NCBI GenBank assembly: GCA_000328365.1
Contig: KB308559.1
Span: 454,544-518,543 of the forward strand
Source: Capitella teleta
Taxonomy: Eukaryota > Annelida > Polychaeta > Capitellidae
Direction: 5' to 3'
Length of the DNA: 64,000 nt
A program made the translations under genes and the position numbers. The notes beneath the pieces were generated by a model, which was not told where the DNA came from, did not search any database, and saw only the letters and a list, made by a program, of their open reading frames with translations. The stretch's first letter is position 1. Each line of letters opens with the position of its first letter. Positions 23,150-40,615 of the stretch are shown here, one piece after another.

Positions 23150-26100
23150 ATAGCAGGGATGATGTTGGATCTCCTGATCAGTGAATAGTTAGAATATGCA
23201 AGGAATATAAACCTCGATCCCGGATTTTTTTTTATTTTTTTATCTAGCAATTTGCACAAATTGCGAAATTTCTTACTGAGAGTTTATTTCCGAGTTGAAC
23301 TTACAAGAGACTATTTGTAATGTATCCAGAAGAATCGTAATTTTAAGCGCATATATTATAATATTATACGTGTACATGCATTAATGCATGAACGGGTAAC
23401 CACAATAACACTATAATTTTATACCAAAACACAAACCAATAACTCCCGATTTTAGCACACTTTTTCGAATGCCCTCCATCCGAAAGTCATTTGTTCGCAT
23501 TCGGCATTGAAGACTCAATCATTGACTCGAACACAATGAAGACCACAGAGTCAAACGAAGCGCCTGCACTCGCCACTGCTTATGGGTCAACCGAGACTGA
23601 CCTCAATGACCACTTAGCGGTGTTCCTTGACCATTCCGAGGCCGATAATAGCACATTCGACTAATGAATTCACTCACAACACACTCGCCACGTTGTAAGC
23701 GGATTTGACCTCACAATGACATTGACCCGCGGAAGGACTCACAAGAGACGAAATGAACACTTCGAAGTGTAAACATTGCATGTTAATTATAATGCTAATG
23801 TATGTGCGCTGTCGCCAACCTGTATGCGCGAGCATATAGCGTCTGTTACGGGCGAAATGAACACTTAATTGGCATATATCAACGCATAGTGATAGATCGC
23901 CCTGCCGAGATGAATCTCTTGCCAATATATATCTGAGTGTCAGGTGTGATTATGTATTTTCGTCGTTGACATAAACGGAGAATTACAGCCAACAGTTCTA
24001 GCTTCGCGGCAGTTGTCTTGTGAAATATCCATCCATCATAAAGTTAACACCATTTCCTTCAATGTCGACGACATCTGTAATCCTCGTCTCGTGAAAGGAC
24101 GGGATTACCGCCAAATCTCGCGTGAAATGGGGAGAATGAGTGAGAATAACGAAAAATAACAGATGAGGCGCGAGATCGCTCTTTCTTCCGTGTGTCGAGA
24201 TCGAATTAAGAGGCTGTCCTGTTCGTCCTCTCTGAGCTAATTTGGGTTTCATGATATTTATGGCTATTCTCCTTGATGTCATCAATCAATCAAGCGACAG
24301 TCGATTCCCGATACTGAGACATCGCTCTCTGACTCCCGCTGTAAATTTCGTCTGCTTTATTGAACGTAGTTGTAGGAAGGCAGGCTGTCCATGTCGGATG
24401 GTGTGCTTTTATGCGAACGCAAACGTCGGGTGAATGTATAATCAGCGAATGGAAAGCGTCGAAGTAATCGGTGAATATGAAAAACGACGCGCAACACTTC
24501 CATCTCATGAATGACAATTTGTGCAAGCCTCTCGATGACGATCTCAAAATGACACTCGAGTGGTCAAGAATGGCTTCAGTTCGAGGCTGATTCGCTCAGT
24601 TTGACCTTGATTTGCCGATGACCAATCACCAATGGCCAAATGAGAACTTGGGCAATCCGAATTCGGTCGACTGTTTTTGCATTTTTATATTATATATATT
24701 ATATATTATATCATAGCATGCTTGTGCGAATGCGCAGTTCGGGGACCCTCGCAGTGCCAAGAAATACAGAAACAAATCCCTAAAAGAACATTGGCAAAAC
24801 ACAACATAATATTTCACAGATATTTTGTCTCCAGAAAAAAAAGAAAATAATAATAAATAAAAATTGCACCGAAAGAACAGCAGGACGAGGTTTGGTTCAG
24901 GACAACTGGCGCAAAAGACTCAAAAGCTCAGAGATCATGTGATTCTGATCAATATTATGAGAACTTGAAAACTTCAGAGGCGAACATTGATATCAAAATG
25001 ATTCACATTTTTCCAGCCGCAAACATGCACGAATTGCACAAGTGGATAGCAGGATAATCAGCGAGGGTGCAATGCATGCGAGAGGGTTGTTTTGGCGTCG
25101 CCCTGGAATTCATTCAGCCAGGGGGATCCAGGGGGCTCACAACCAGATGGCGGTCTAAGACCCGGGATCTGGGCCCCAAATAAAGATACTTCGAATCTTG
25201 ATCAAAGATTGTAATTTCTATGATAATACCGCGGCGTCGCGTTGCAGGCAGGTGGGGGCTGAGGGGGCTTAGGGCCCCGAGTGCCTGCAGCACCCAGCGC
25301 AATCTCACGTGGATTACAGCTGGGGCAAGTGGAATTAAGGTCTTTATAATTACTAGATGAAGACCGACGTGGCCGCATGCTGATAGCACGGGCTCCGTGC
25401 CAGCACTTTGCGACGCACTGCGACTGTGAAGCCTGTCGCACAGCGACCCAGGAGTATTGCAGATAATCGGAGGGCTAAAGGCGCCGAGGAATCGGGGCCG
25501 TGTCCCGGGGGTGTCCGTGGGGGAAGGGGGTGGCGAGATTGCGATTTCGATGAAACTGAACGCGGAGGCAGACAATGCACTTTCTTTGGACATCTCTTGC
25601 GCTGTGCACTCGGAGTTCTTGTTCTTGCTGACATCTGCGATTGACGAGTTTGACGTCTCGGATTGAACGCTGCAACTCCGATCTGCGACGTGCTCCCTGC
25701 GCCCGGAGATAACATAGTTGCTGAGGAAGTTGTTTGTCGTCTTACCGGAAGCGGAAATGGCTTTGGGGAGCGCTTTGCTGTGTGGCGCCTTTTCGCGACA
25801 TTACAGCCAACGTCCCGGTGAGGCAGCTGACCGCTTTTGTTGTGCATTATGTAATATGATAAATCCACATACCAAGTACTAGTATTATTTCTGTACACTA
25901 TATGTATGTAGTTCTGTAGTAATAACACGCTCGATATGTACATACATAACACATATGTATGCCTCAACACTATTATATGTTATTATATGTTTTACTTTTC
26001 TTTTAACTCGCTTTCACGCTTTCATTGTTTGTGTTACAAACTTTCTCAGACAAAGATCTCACCGAGTATGTTCACTGATCGAAAATCGAATGCTCTGTCA

Positions 26101-26647
26101 GAGCAGTGCGATTATCAAGTTCTATCGTCATAATCTCGATGTTTCCAATAATGGCTCTTATAAGGGGTTCAATTGAAGTTTTCAGGTTGCATTTTGATAA
26201 TCACTTGAAGTAATTACAAAAGCTTTCAGTTGCCATCATACTTATATATCACGCGTCATGAGAGTTAATTCTTACCTGATTATTTTGTAAATGTTCATTA
26301 GTCAATACAACAACAACATTATTTATGGTTACAATGTTAATTGTCACACTTTTTCTTTTCCTTTTGTAGAAAAGTAATAATAACAATTATTATTATATTG
26401 TTCCTTATAAAACATCAGGAGGCTAAATGGTTCACCTTTCCAATTATGTTTGCCTCTGCTGTCCAAATGAGACTTTCATTGCAATCAGTTGGTTAGCGTG
26501 TGTGATGAACTAATGATGAACTTACGTTGGAAGTCATGCCATGTTTTACCTGAAATCCGTATCGTAACTCAGTATCAAACTGCAGAACGTCACGTGATAT
26601 ATTACATGTCGAACTGTGACGCCGTAAACTGCAACCATTAGTTGCCA

Positions 26648-26691
26648 TTTGATTTATTTGCTTAATTTACAAATTAAACAAATAAATCAAA
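26648..26691. repeat. Near-perfect AT-rich palindrome
   Basis: Two 21-bp arms (26648-26668 and 26671-26691) are reverse complements with one mismatch around a 2-bp centre. The left arm starts TTTGATTTATTTG and the right arm ends CAAATAAATCAAA. No target-site duplication is evident. Confidence 0.85.
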
Positions 26692-28270
26692 TAATTTATT
26701 ATTCTTTGAAAATGGTCATCTCAGTTTGCTTCAATTATCTCCGTGTGTTCAAAGCACTTGCGATTATGGAAACAGCAAACCAATCGAACGCGGCTTTCAT
26801 TCGTTCATAAAATCTCGAATCGTTGGCGCATTTGAACAATGTTTACAAATTCATTTGAAATTCTGGATTAATTATCAAAATTTAAAGCTCAATCAATGGA
26901 AAATTGACTCGTGCTTCATAGTCGAATCCTCCTATTGGAAACTTGCCAGAGACCATTTGTCCATTTCGCGAAGACGATCTTTGGCATTCTTCGCGGTTCC
27001 CCGCACCAGACAAGTAGGTCCATCACAGCTCTGAGTGATGTTTGACCAGCGAAGCATGCGTTTGTCGCCCATTTATCGCCCAATGGGGGCCGCCATTTGC
27101 ATTCTGTGGATCGTGCATGGCTTCAATCACAGATGCATTGTCGGCTCGTTTGGCGGTGTTTGTCGCTCGCGCGCGCACTTCTTAAGCCGACCGACACATC
27201 TGTTTGCGTTCGATGTTGCAATTTCTCTCTTCAAACACTTCTTGTTTGCTTGGCTGACATCGACAAGAGGCCCTCGGCCTTTCAGTTGCAACTGCCGCAA
27301 GAGATGCTCCCTAGCGCACTGCAGCGATGCATTCCATTCGCACTTGACTCTTACGAGGCTCGTCATTTCACAATTCACTCCAAACTTCACGAATGTGATT
27401 TATGAGTTTCTCTCAAGGACAAGTTGCTACAACGTTTGATGTTCTTATGCCAATCAAACTCCTCTTCGTCGCCCTCCTTCTCTCCATGCCCGTGTGCTCA
27501 GATCGAGGCAGCGTCTTTCGCTGTACCATCACGGACGCCTTTGTCTCAGAATCGACCATCTCGGCGTCTCCCTTTTTTTGAGGAAGGCGGCAGAATGTTA
27601 TGATAGTGCGTCCCTTTGAAAGACTCTATACCGTTGCATTGATTACCGATCCCCAACTACACCTGGCGCAGTGCCCTCCGCGTACAGTACATCTCGCAGC
27701 GCTTAATCTGATTCCAGTACGTGCGTCCGCGCACGTAATGTCAACCAAGTTACAGCGAAGGAAATTGATGAATTCGATGCCGAATGATGACTCAACGGGA
27801 CAATCGGCGTCACATACACGTCAGATTAACTGATCAAGTCGACGCAATTGCCCAAAAACGAACCAGCGTCCCTGTCAAATATGCGCAGTCCAAGTCTCGT
27901 ATTCAGTCAAGTCACGCGGGATTAGTGCGAGAAATTAACCGGAAGTGGTCCGGCGGTGAAAAAGTGTCGGTGCATATGAAACCGCGGGGTTTATGGCAAT
28001 ATCCAGGCGGCGGGAATCCGTTGGCCACAAACCACGGATCTCACTTTTCATTTCCTTTTGGGCGCATCCAGCGCACGGATATTGACGTGAGGTGCGCTGA
28101 TCCTGGGGGATTCCCCGATTCCCTTTATGAGCATCAGGCGATGTTATGAACTTCAGTTGCGACGCTGGCATCCTGCGTGTGTGTATATACGGAGGGCACT
28201 TTTTATGGGAGAATAGCTGGGTGCGCTCGACGTATATATGAAAACAGTGTTTTAGCCCATAACACTAACA

Positions 28271-28287
28271 GACGTCATGACGTCATG
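28271..28287. promoter_or_regulatory. Tandem CRE-type sites
   Basis: GACGTCATGACGTCATG contains two overlapping TGACGTCA-like palindromes 8 bp apart, a bZIP (CREB/ATF) recognition pattern. Single TGACGTCA sites also occur, for example at 30159-30166. Activity is inferred only. Confidence 0.4.
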
Positions 28288-29054
28288 ATACGTGCACGCC
28301 GAACAGAAAGTTTAAATCTCAGCAATTGTGCAACCAGAGGGATAATTGATGGAGCCATCTGCATCATTATTCAAAGAGTTAGGGATTTCCGAAGATTGCG
28401 AATGTATCAGTTGATTAAATTGAAATGCTGAATGGCTTCCGCCCATTGAGTCGTTCGAGGGCGTCGCTTTGGCTCTTTGTTGGTGCACGATTCGCGGTGA
28501 ATCGGAGGGATTCTCGGGTTGAGAGGGGGTGGGGTTAAGAGGTCATGCTCTGTTGAGAAACTAGTCAGATGAAGGAGTGCGTCTACAAGGAGAGCATGGA
28601 GTCCGTCTGCATGCAAGGGGTCTCCTGTGAGTACAATTACTGGTTCAAAATTCAATGCAGTAAAACTATATTTATATATAAGCTCAATATCCAATGCGAA
28701 AACATTTGAGGATGCCACAGATATAGTGTGATTTTTAATGATCTTTCAGCATGATTGAATTGCCATTTGTACAATTATATGAATGAGTCATGCGGGAGAT
28801 ATAAATTGTGAGAACCTTTGCTTTCAAAGAGGCCTAAAGATGGCATAATGAGGTCTGTGGCATCTCTGAACAATCTTTTCTCCGCCTGTCTGAGTTCACC
28901 CCTGTGTCGGGCGAACGCGGATCTTGCATTGATAGGCAACTAATTTCACGCGTGGGGGGGTTTGGTCTCAGACGCGGTGGTGCATATGGCGGCTATCAGC
29001 GCTGGAAGACAGCCATTAAATTACGGCACTACCGGATGCCCCTGCGCATGGCAG

Positions 29055-29066
29055 TGCGCATGCGCA
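29055..29066. promoter_or_regulatory. NRF1-type palindrome
   Basis: TGCGCATGCGCA is a perfect NRF1 consensus. A second copy is at 38318-38329. No associated promoter was identified. Confidence 0.4.
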
Positions 29067-30349
29067 AGGGATCACGTCAACGTCCCGCGGGACGAGAGTT
29101 ACGCGAGATTCATCAGCGAAATGAGCATTCGCTTCTATTCCGAATGGAAAACTGGCCTTCATACCGTTGGGTGGGTGCAAGACCAAGTGTACATCGAAGA
29201 TCGTACAATAATAATAATATTAACAATACTACTTTCTTTCGGCTGCATATATTAACGTAATCGTGATTGCACGGCTTATCTTTAGAACTGATATGCTAAA
29301 CGTTATCTTAACGTTGCGCTGGGACGTTTGTCTTCTGGGACGGGGGAGGGGGCGGAATTGGGCTGCGCAGCAAGATGCGTGTCTTATATGTTCGTTCTAA
29401 CCCCGGCATAAATATCGGGCGAAGGGTGCCGCGGGTTTAGGCGGGCGGATTGGCCCTAATACCGTCGGCTGCCTGCTCAGAGCACGCCGGGTGCGCCTTA
29501 AAGACACAGACAGAGCGCCTCCGCAATCCAGGGGCTTACGGTCGGGCGTTGCAGCGATGCCCCGCGAGTTTTATGCCTGGCTTCCGAGCGACGTCGAAAT
29601 GAGCAGAGCGCCTCGCTGATCTGGCGACCCGTCTCAACTGGGATCCGAGATGAATCCCTCTGGAATTAGCTCAGGATTCGCCCGCTCCACTTCATTCCCT
29701 GCTCCGGAATCGAATCTTCTCTGTATATATAGAGAGGATTTGTTTATCTGTAAACATTACATAAGGACGTATGCCGCAGAATCTGCGAAAGTGTACGCTG
29801 GTCTACTTTGTAATCCGAATGTTCATATTGCACTTATCCGTTTTAATTGTCAATTTATGTTCAAGCTGGGGTTACATTTTTTCCTCGTAAAAAGAAAATT
29901 CCGTTTTTGTTGTTGTAAATCATTATTTTCTCAAGTACACCAATAATGCTTCGGCCAGCTTATTTACATTACCTTATAGTCACCATGACAAGGTCATATA
30001 TACTTGAAGATTTCTTTATAAATAACAAAAACAGTGAATCTTGACCTTTTAACGGGGAGGGATTAACTCCAAGCACAGATTAAGCCCCGCCTCTCAGTTA
30101 ACCTATATTGCGTGAAATACTGGACGCTGACACAATTCACTCGAACAAAACGCGTCAATGACGTCACGCGTATTCAAGAAGTTTCAATCACTATTCCCCT
30201 CCCTCGGGTGACGCGTATATAATTCTAGGAAATCAGTCGCCATAGTAACAGAGTTGTATACGAATAATTATAATTATGATGCATCCATAGTGTTAGCGCA
30301 ATATTATATTAGTTATTACAGAATTGGAGAAAGTGGATATGCGAGTGAT

Positions 30350-30368
30350 ATGCAAATGATATGCAAAT
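30350..30368. promoter_or_regulatory. Paired POU octamers
   Basis: Two ATGCAAAT octamers, at 30350 and 30361, lie exactly 11 bp apart, on the same face of the helix, about 1.4 kb upstream of the Pitx start codon. The consensus is that of POU-domain factors. Confidence 0.5.
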
Positions 30369-31793
30369 GATCTCAGATGTGCCACCGATGACGGATTTTT
30401 GCTTTGATCCACAATAAACACTGCGTTTGCAACCGGAGGCAATCCATCTCGGAGGGAATCGATCCCTGATCGATACAATCGCTCTGATCAGCATCACGTG
30501 GACGTTAAGAAGGAAACAGTCGCCAACAACTTCCGAGTCGCACTAAATAATTATTAGCGTTTCGGCTTTTTCAACTTCAACATCGAATGTTTTTTTCTTT
30601 CTCCCAGACGACTCGATTGCAATTGAGGTGTCTGGGAATTGCGTGAACTATTAGCATTAAGAAATGTGTCAATTGTAACACTGATAATGTAAGCCGAGTG
30701 TTGAATAGGACTCAGAAGGGATTACCTCATGTATATACACGAATGTGATTGGTCATAAGCCCAGGATTCCACTTCAATCGCTAATGAAGACGGCGCGGTG
30801 TCTGAAGACTGCTGCTATACGGAGGGAGGGGGGGGGGGGAATGGGGGAGGCTGTTTCTGTGTTTAGTGATAAGGTTTGCGGTCAATCGGTGATTGATTTG
30901 TAAATAAATGAAAACAACCAAAATAGTTTATACGGTCGCAACTGAAGGCATTATCTCACTGAGTATACCGCAAAATATGATATAACATGCTGTTTGAATA
31001 TTAGCATTCGAATTGAATATTGGTTTATTTTTTTGTTGAATATATCTTCTGATCGATTTTTATCTTGGATTTCCTTAAACGTTGTTGAATGCGGCGTGAT
31101 AATTCTCCTTGATTAAAGGTGTTTTTACCTGTGAAATTGACCTTGGCGGTGTGCTCACTTTGATGTATACGATATCACAGCACATTGAGTCAGTGGTCAT
31201 CAATGCTCGGATTAGCTCCCCCGCAGGGCGCCTCACTGACCACTGGTCAGCAGGTTTATCATATAACAGGTTTCGCATTGTTTCACGCGCATTTCGCTGC
31301 CGTCCCATCAAAAAGCCCCCGTTTACAGAGAACGACCATTTACCACAGGGGGTGAAGCCACGCCCACCGAGACAAACACGCTCTCTGATTGGCTGAAGAA
31401 ATCCAACCAAGCGCCGCCCCCACGACTACGTCATAACACATGCGCGCATGCTGCTACTGTCGAGGCGCCCTGCTGTGCACCATACAAGGCTTCTTGCACC
31501 TCGAGCAGCATTCCGGAGACGGAAACAGGAGGCGGAGAAGGAGGCGGCCTTTAAATCCAAGCAGCGGAGAGCGCGCGGGGATTGTGCACCCAGCTCTTAA
31601 TCCTGGCCAGAAGCCCCCTTGATCCAATCGGCCCAACAGACACGGACGCGCCGCCCGACGCCCAGCTCCACGCAGAGGCTTATCCCACCCTAGATCCGGC
31701 GCGAATCCGCAGCGATAAAACTTAGATCCTGACGAAACCCAGAAGATCCAGGCGCCCCACAACAGGCTCAAGAGATCCGAAAGAGGATTCGGA

Positions 31794-36583
<4,790 letters not shown>

Positions 36584-36879
36584 TGTGTTCACTGTATACA
36601 TAACATTAGGAGTGCAATTTGTGTGGTGTTGATGTTCTTGTCTTCCGCGACAAATAATCATTTTAATGCATTTTTTATTTTTTTCCAATGTTTAGCTTGG
36701 TCGTTCATTTGCCATCAGCAGATTTTCAATTGAATCCCACTTAATTCCCTTCATTGCTTCCTGACGTTGCTACGCAGTCACCCCCCCTCCCCCTTTAGTC
36801 AAACACTATTCACAAACGATCCTATTCCCTCACAATTTATCATAATGTGCCAGACGTTTGCTGCAACACACACACACGC

Positions 36880-36937
36880 AGGTCACCTAATTTGCATAAA
36901 AGGTCATATAATTTGCATTATAAGAGGTCAAAGTTCA
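36880..36937. promoter_or_regulatory. Composite nuclear-receptor and POU motif cluster
   Basis: Within 58 bp there are three AGGTCA half-sites (36880, 36901, 36925), the last forming a DR1 element AGGTCAAAGTTCA, and two ATTTGCAT octamers (36890, 36911) 21 bp apart. The modules alternate with near-even spacing. This is a candidate enhancer 300 bp past the Pitx stop, by motif reading only. Confidence 0.45.
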
Positions 36938-37694
36938 AATAATCATGACCCAAATCTCCTCCCCCATTTTTTGACGTGTTGTATGTATATTTGATGCGTT
37001 ATTTTTATTTTTTATTTTTTTCTCTTCGTATGTTTGAAAAAAATTGTTGACAATTTTTTTTTTCTTCTTCTTTATATGAACGTGCTTCTAATTGTTTGTT
37101 TGTTGGTTTGCGTGGGTGTGCCACACAAAGAAATAATATGAATTCTAATCAATAATATTTGTATATTTCTCTCTTTTATTCCATGAACATTAAATTATTC
37201 GAACTTTTTCCTGTTTTATGAATATTCATCATTACACAGATTGCCGGCGTCGCCCTGTCTGTCTTGCGAATTGCTTAATATTCAGAAGTCGATATTTTTA
37301 CCAATCCGCCCTCAACCTATTCGATACAATACATTAATTAGTGCAAGATAAATTTGATTAGGCCTACTCTGCTAATAGACTGTGTCAACTATGTAAAATG
37401 TCGCCTCCTTTAAAGTAGCAGGTAACTATGACTGTTTGTTGAACAGTTTGTCCCGAGAACAATCGATTTTGCAATTAATCGAGTTATTTCGAACATAGAT
37501 TTCAATCTCCGAATCCACAGAGGGAGTTACATCCATGATTTAAATCTAAATTTAACGAACGTGCATTTATAATTTCGTTAATTCATTTCTCGTTGAAGCG
37601 AACAAACGATGTCGAGAAGTACACAGATAAGAAACATGCAGGTACTGAATGTACAGCTGATAGCAATTTATGAGTTTCGTTTATGATGTGTCGT

Positions 37695-38848
37695 GGATTA
37701 AGACGAACTTGTGGTTTAATCCATGACCTCACACAATGGAGATTATAATGACCCTGACACGCAACAAATGCGAAATGCGGTGAGATAATGATATATTTCG
37801 ATAGAAATCAGAGAATATGAAGGAATTTCAGGCCCTGTTTTCTGATCTCTGCTTCCCTCTTCCCCTCTCTCCGTTCGCTAATATATTTACCTTCTACCTG
37901 AGGATTAGGCGCTTTGTTTATTCCGCTCTGAACTCAGGGTCTCTAACATATATATACACTCATACATCTAATGCATAATTATATTACATAACAACCGTTG
38001 TCATAGCGATCCCATGATCCCTTGTAATCAGCGATGACGTAAGCAATCCCGACCCCGCTCTTTTGCGAGGGAAATGATCAACTTCAGATTTGTCGGCAAA
38101 TTGTTCGAGATCAAAGGATTGGGATGTTTTGATCTTCGCAGATGAACGCTGCCTCTATACGGGGGTGATTGGCGGCGTCCGGGCTTTCTACGCGGGCATT
38201 GAGACGGCAATCAGGCGCCTCACGTTAACCCGTTGTTCCTGTGTGGACAGCTGTCTGGCTGTATACGTAAAAATACCACTATACTCTTGTTGATTCTTGG
38301 GAGTAATTAAGGCGATCTGCGCATGCGCAGTTGCCTTGGAGACGGCGATGACGTAACGCAAGTTTATTTGTTTTTGGGAGGGGATGTAGTGTTGGGGATG
38401 TGGGCCTTCCCTCGCATAACAGAAATGATTGTGATCAGCATGTAGGGAGTATTGGTGATTATGGCATGGTGAATGACATCCCTATAGCTGTAATGATATA
38501 TATTCAATTTAAATGTACAATTATACATAATTAGTATTGGGTTCAAAACAAACCAGAGTTTGATTTCGAACTTTACAGCTGCGCATTGAGCTATAGTATT
38601 TACTTAAAAGATACACAGGATCGAAATGAAAAGCTCGGATTAACACGATTGTAATTCACGGTAATGATTTAATCCAAGAAAGAACATCACATCAAAGAAT
38701 CGCGGATTAGCAGACGAATGCAACCACAAAATAAGCTATGACGTCATCATTAAGGAGTCGCAGGGGGTGATCGTATCCACGAATGGGCGATAACACAGGG
38801 CAACCTCATGTCGCCAGTCATTGAGCCGGAACATCAATGTTTGGATTA
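37695..38848. promoter_or_regulatory. Cluster of K50-homeodomain sites (GGATTA/TAATCC)
   Basis: Seven sites in 1.15 kb: 37695, 37718, 37902, 38637, 38670, 38704 and 38843. Roughly 0.6 would be expected by chance with equal base use. This is the binding word of Pitx, Otx and Gsc, so feedback control of Pitx is possible. A FoxH1-type AATCCACA lies just upstream at 37512. Confidence 0.4.
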
Positions 38849-40444
38849 GCGATTTGTGCTGGTTGCCCTAAAAGTTTCGAGCAGCGGATTTTGTGATTGG
38901 ATGTCAACAAGTCGAACCATTTGAAGCATTCGCGCCCCAGGCAGAGAGTCGAACCAATTAAGGTGGTTTTTAACAGGCACACTCAATAAGGTGGATTGAA
39001 GTGTTTGGAATCCGGAGGGCAAATAAAAAAATGCATCAGCCTCTATCACTGCTATCGTAGAACGTGACTCACCTGCGGTAATTAGTCAGTAATTAATTGA
39101 TCATTACACTGCTGCGTGTTTATAGGAGGTTTTAGTGCTTTTGACCAATGTCCATACCTTGACCTAGACGTCTCGATTGCAATTCAGATGACCAGACGCC
39201 GTTTGCGCATCGTCTTAACACAACACCCTTGATGAGATAAAACGACACACGAAAACAAATTGCTCCACAAGCACAATTCGACACAAAACAAACGTCGTGA
39301 CCTCATCGTAGAAAAAAATAAAATAAATAAAAAATAAAACAACATTTTAAAATGATTTACAATAACCGAGAGGAAACGTCTGAAGGAAAGAAACTAGTTC
39401 GGCTGCAAAGAAGGCGTTGACGTAGAGTAAGTTTAACTTGCATGAAATTAATATATTAGCATATGAAATTTAAGCAAATAATATGCCTGCATGCTGTATA
39501 CATTTGTTAAACAGGTGATGCGTTGTGCGTAGGTAATATACACCAGGCACTTAAGTACCCTTCGGTAAACGCTTTTTTTTCATCCAAATATTATAGGAAA
39601 GTAAATATAGCCTCCTGTAGTTGCAGTCGATGCATCATCTTGCAAATGATGTTATGCAGATAGCTGACATCGAGTGGGCCTCGTGGCTGGCTCGTTATTC
39701 GTTCACGTGGTCTCTCAGACGACCACGTGTTAACATATGTTTTGTATTCACGGGATAATTCACTTTATGGTGCGTTTTTTTATTTTTTTTATTTTTTTTT
39801 TATTTTTTTTATTTTTTATTCCGATGCATATATTTATGGTTGTTAGACTTACGTGATTAAAACTTTCGGATTGTGAACTCCGCTCAGAGTATCCATTTTT
39901 TGAGGGTTTGAACTTTGAACAAGAAACTCGAGAGAATCAAGAGAGCTGGTACTTGTGGAATCTTCTTAGAATTATTCTTTTTTATTCGCTGCATTAGATA
40001 TTTCATGTCTTACTGCACGTTTGAGACAAATCGATGCTGATTATACAATATACATGCCATTATATATTTGCTGAAATATATAGTATATCTTATATATAGT
40101 ATATCTTTAATTTCCATAAATCTTAATTTAATAAATTTTCTTCAGTGAATCTATAGCCAGGAAATGGCTGCAGGGACACAGGTAAATCATATTACTGAAA
40201 CCGTTGAATAAATTAGTATAATAAATCAATGCAATTATTACATTCGTTGATGCAAGTACATGACTTTTCAATAAAATGTATGCAATTTATGCTTTTCGAA
40301 CGGGAGAGACGTCGCCGCTCTTTCTCCTGGCTCTGCGCATGCGTAGATTCCTGGTCGTTTACCTTATATGTAATGTGATATGGTAGACCCTTAAAACCAT
40401 GGCAACGCTGCGTCACGCCTTGGTGGTTAGTGTTTGGTTAACCA

Positions 40445-40458
40445 GTTGCCATGACGAC
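40445..40458 (+). promoter_or_regulatory. RFX X-box
   Basis: GTTGCCATGACGAC fits the X-box consensus RYYNYY-N(1-3)-RRNRAC exactly. It lies about 100 bp before a possible first coding exon. X-boxes mark promoters of ciliary genes in many animals. Confidence 0.45.
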
Positions 40459-40559
40459 GCTTGCTCTTGAGCACCTGACGGTTTCTTTAGCGGTGCACGG
40501 AATTGTGAATAACTTAGTTGATCTACTTCGCGTTGACAATTTAAGCATTGATGCTACAG

Positions 40560-40615
40560 ATGGCGGCAGAGATGACTGACATACGTTGTCTTATGCAACT
40601 GCGGAGCACTGCACG
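40560..40615 (+). CDS. Possible first coding exon of an unknown gene
   Basis: A start ATG in a good context opens MAAEMTDIRCLMQLRSTAR and runs into a strong donor (GCACG|GTAAGT), phase 2. The X-box 100 bp upstream and an NRF1-like GCGCATGCG near 40334 suggest a promoter. I could not find a phase-matched second exon: the candidate acceptor at 42668 leads to an early stop in the required frame. The gene may continue past the repeats, or this may be chance. Confidence 0.25.

Larger units (their letters stand above)
20484..31793. other. Gene-poor region upstream of Pitx
   Basis: No exon with domain or splice support was found. Open frames over 100 aa (for example at 22.46, 25.1-25.9, 27.0-27.4 and 28.9 kb) sit in GC-rich or low-complexity DNA and have no recognisable content. 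The stretch holds microsatellites, one palindrome, CRE sites, an NRF1-type site and POU octamers. A regulatory domain of Pitx is the likely role, by inference. Confidence 0.5.
36584..40444. other. Pitx 3' flank, gene-free
   Basis: No exon was found. No clear AATAAA lies close to the Pitx stop, so the 3' UTR end is uncertain. The region contains motif clusters (listed separately), an NRF1-type palindrome at 38318-38329 and a T-rich low-complexity tract at 39775-39820. Confidence 0.5.

Noticed and set aside
25114-25970. Overlapping 159- and 205-aa minus-strand frames
   Set aside because: GC-rich region open in many frames at once; sequences look random.
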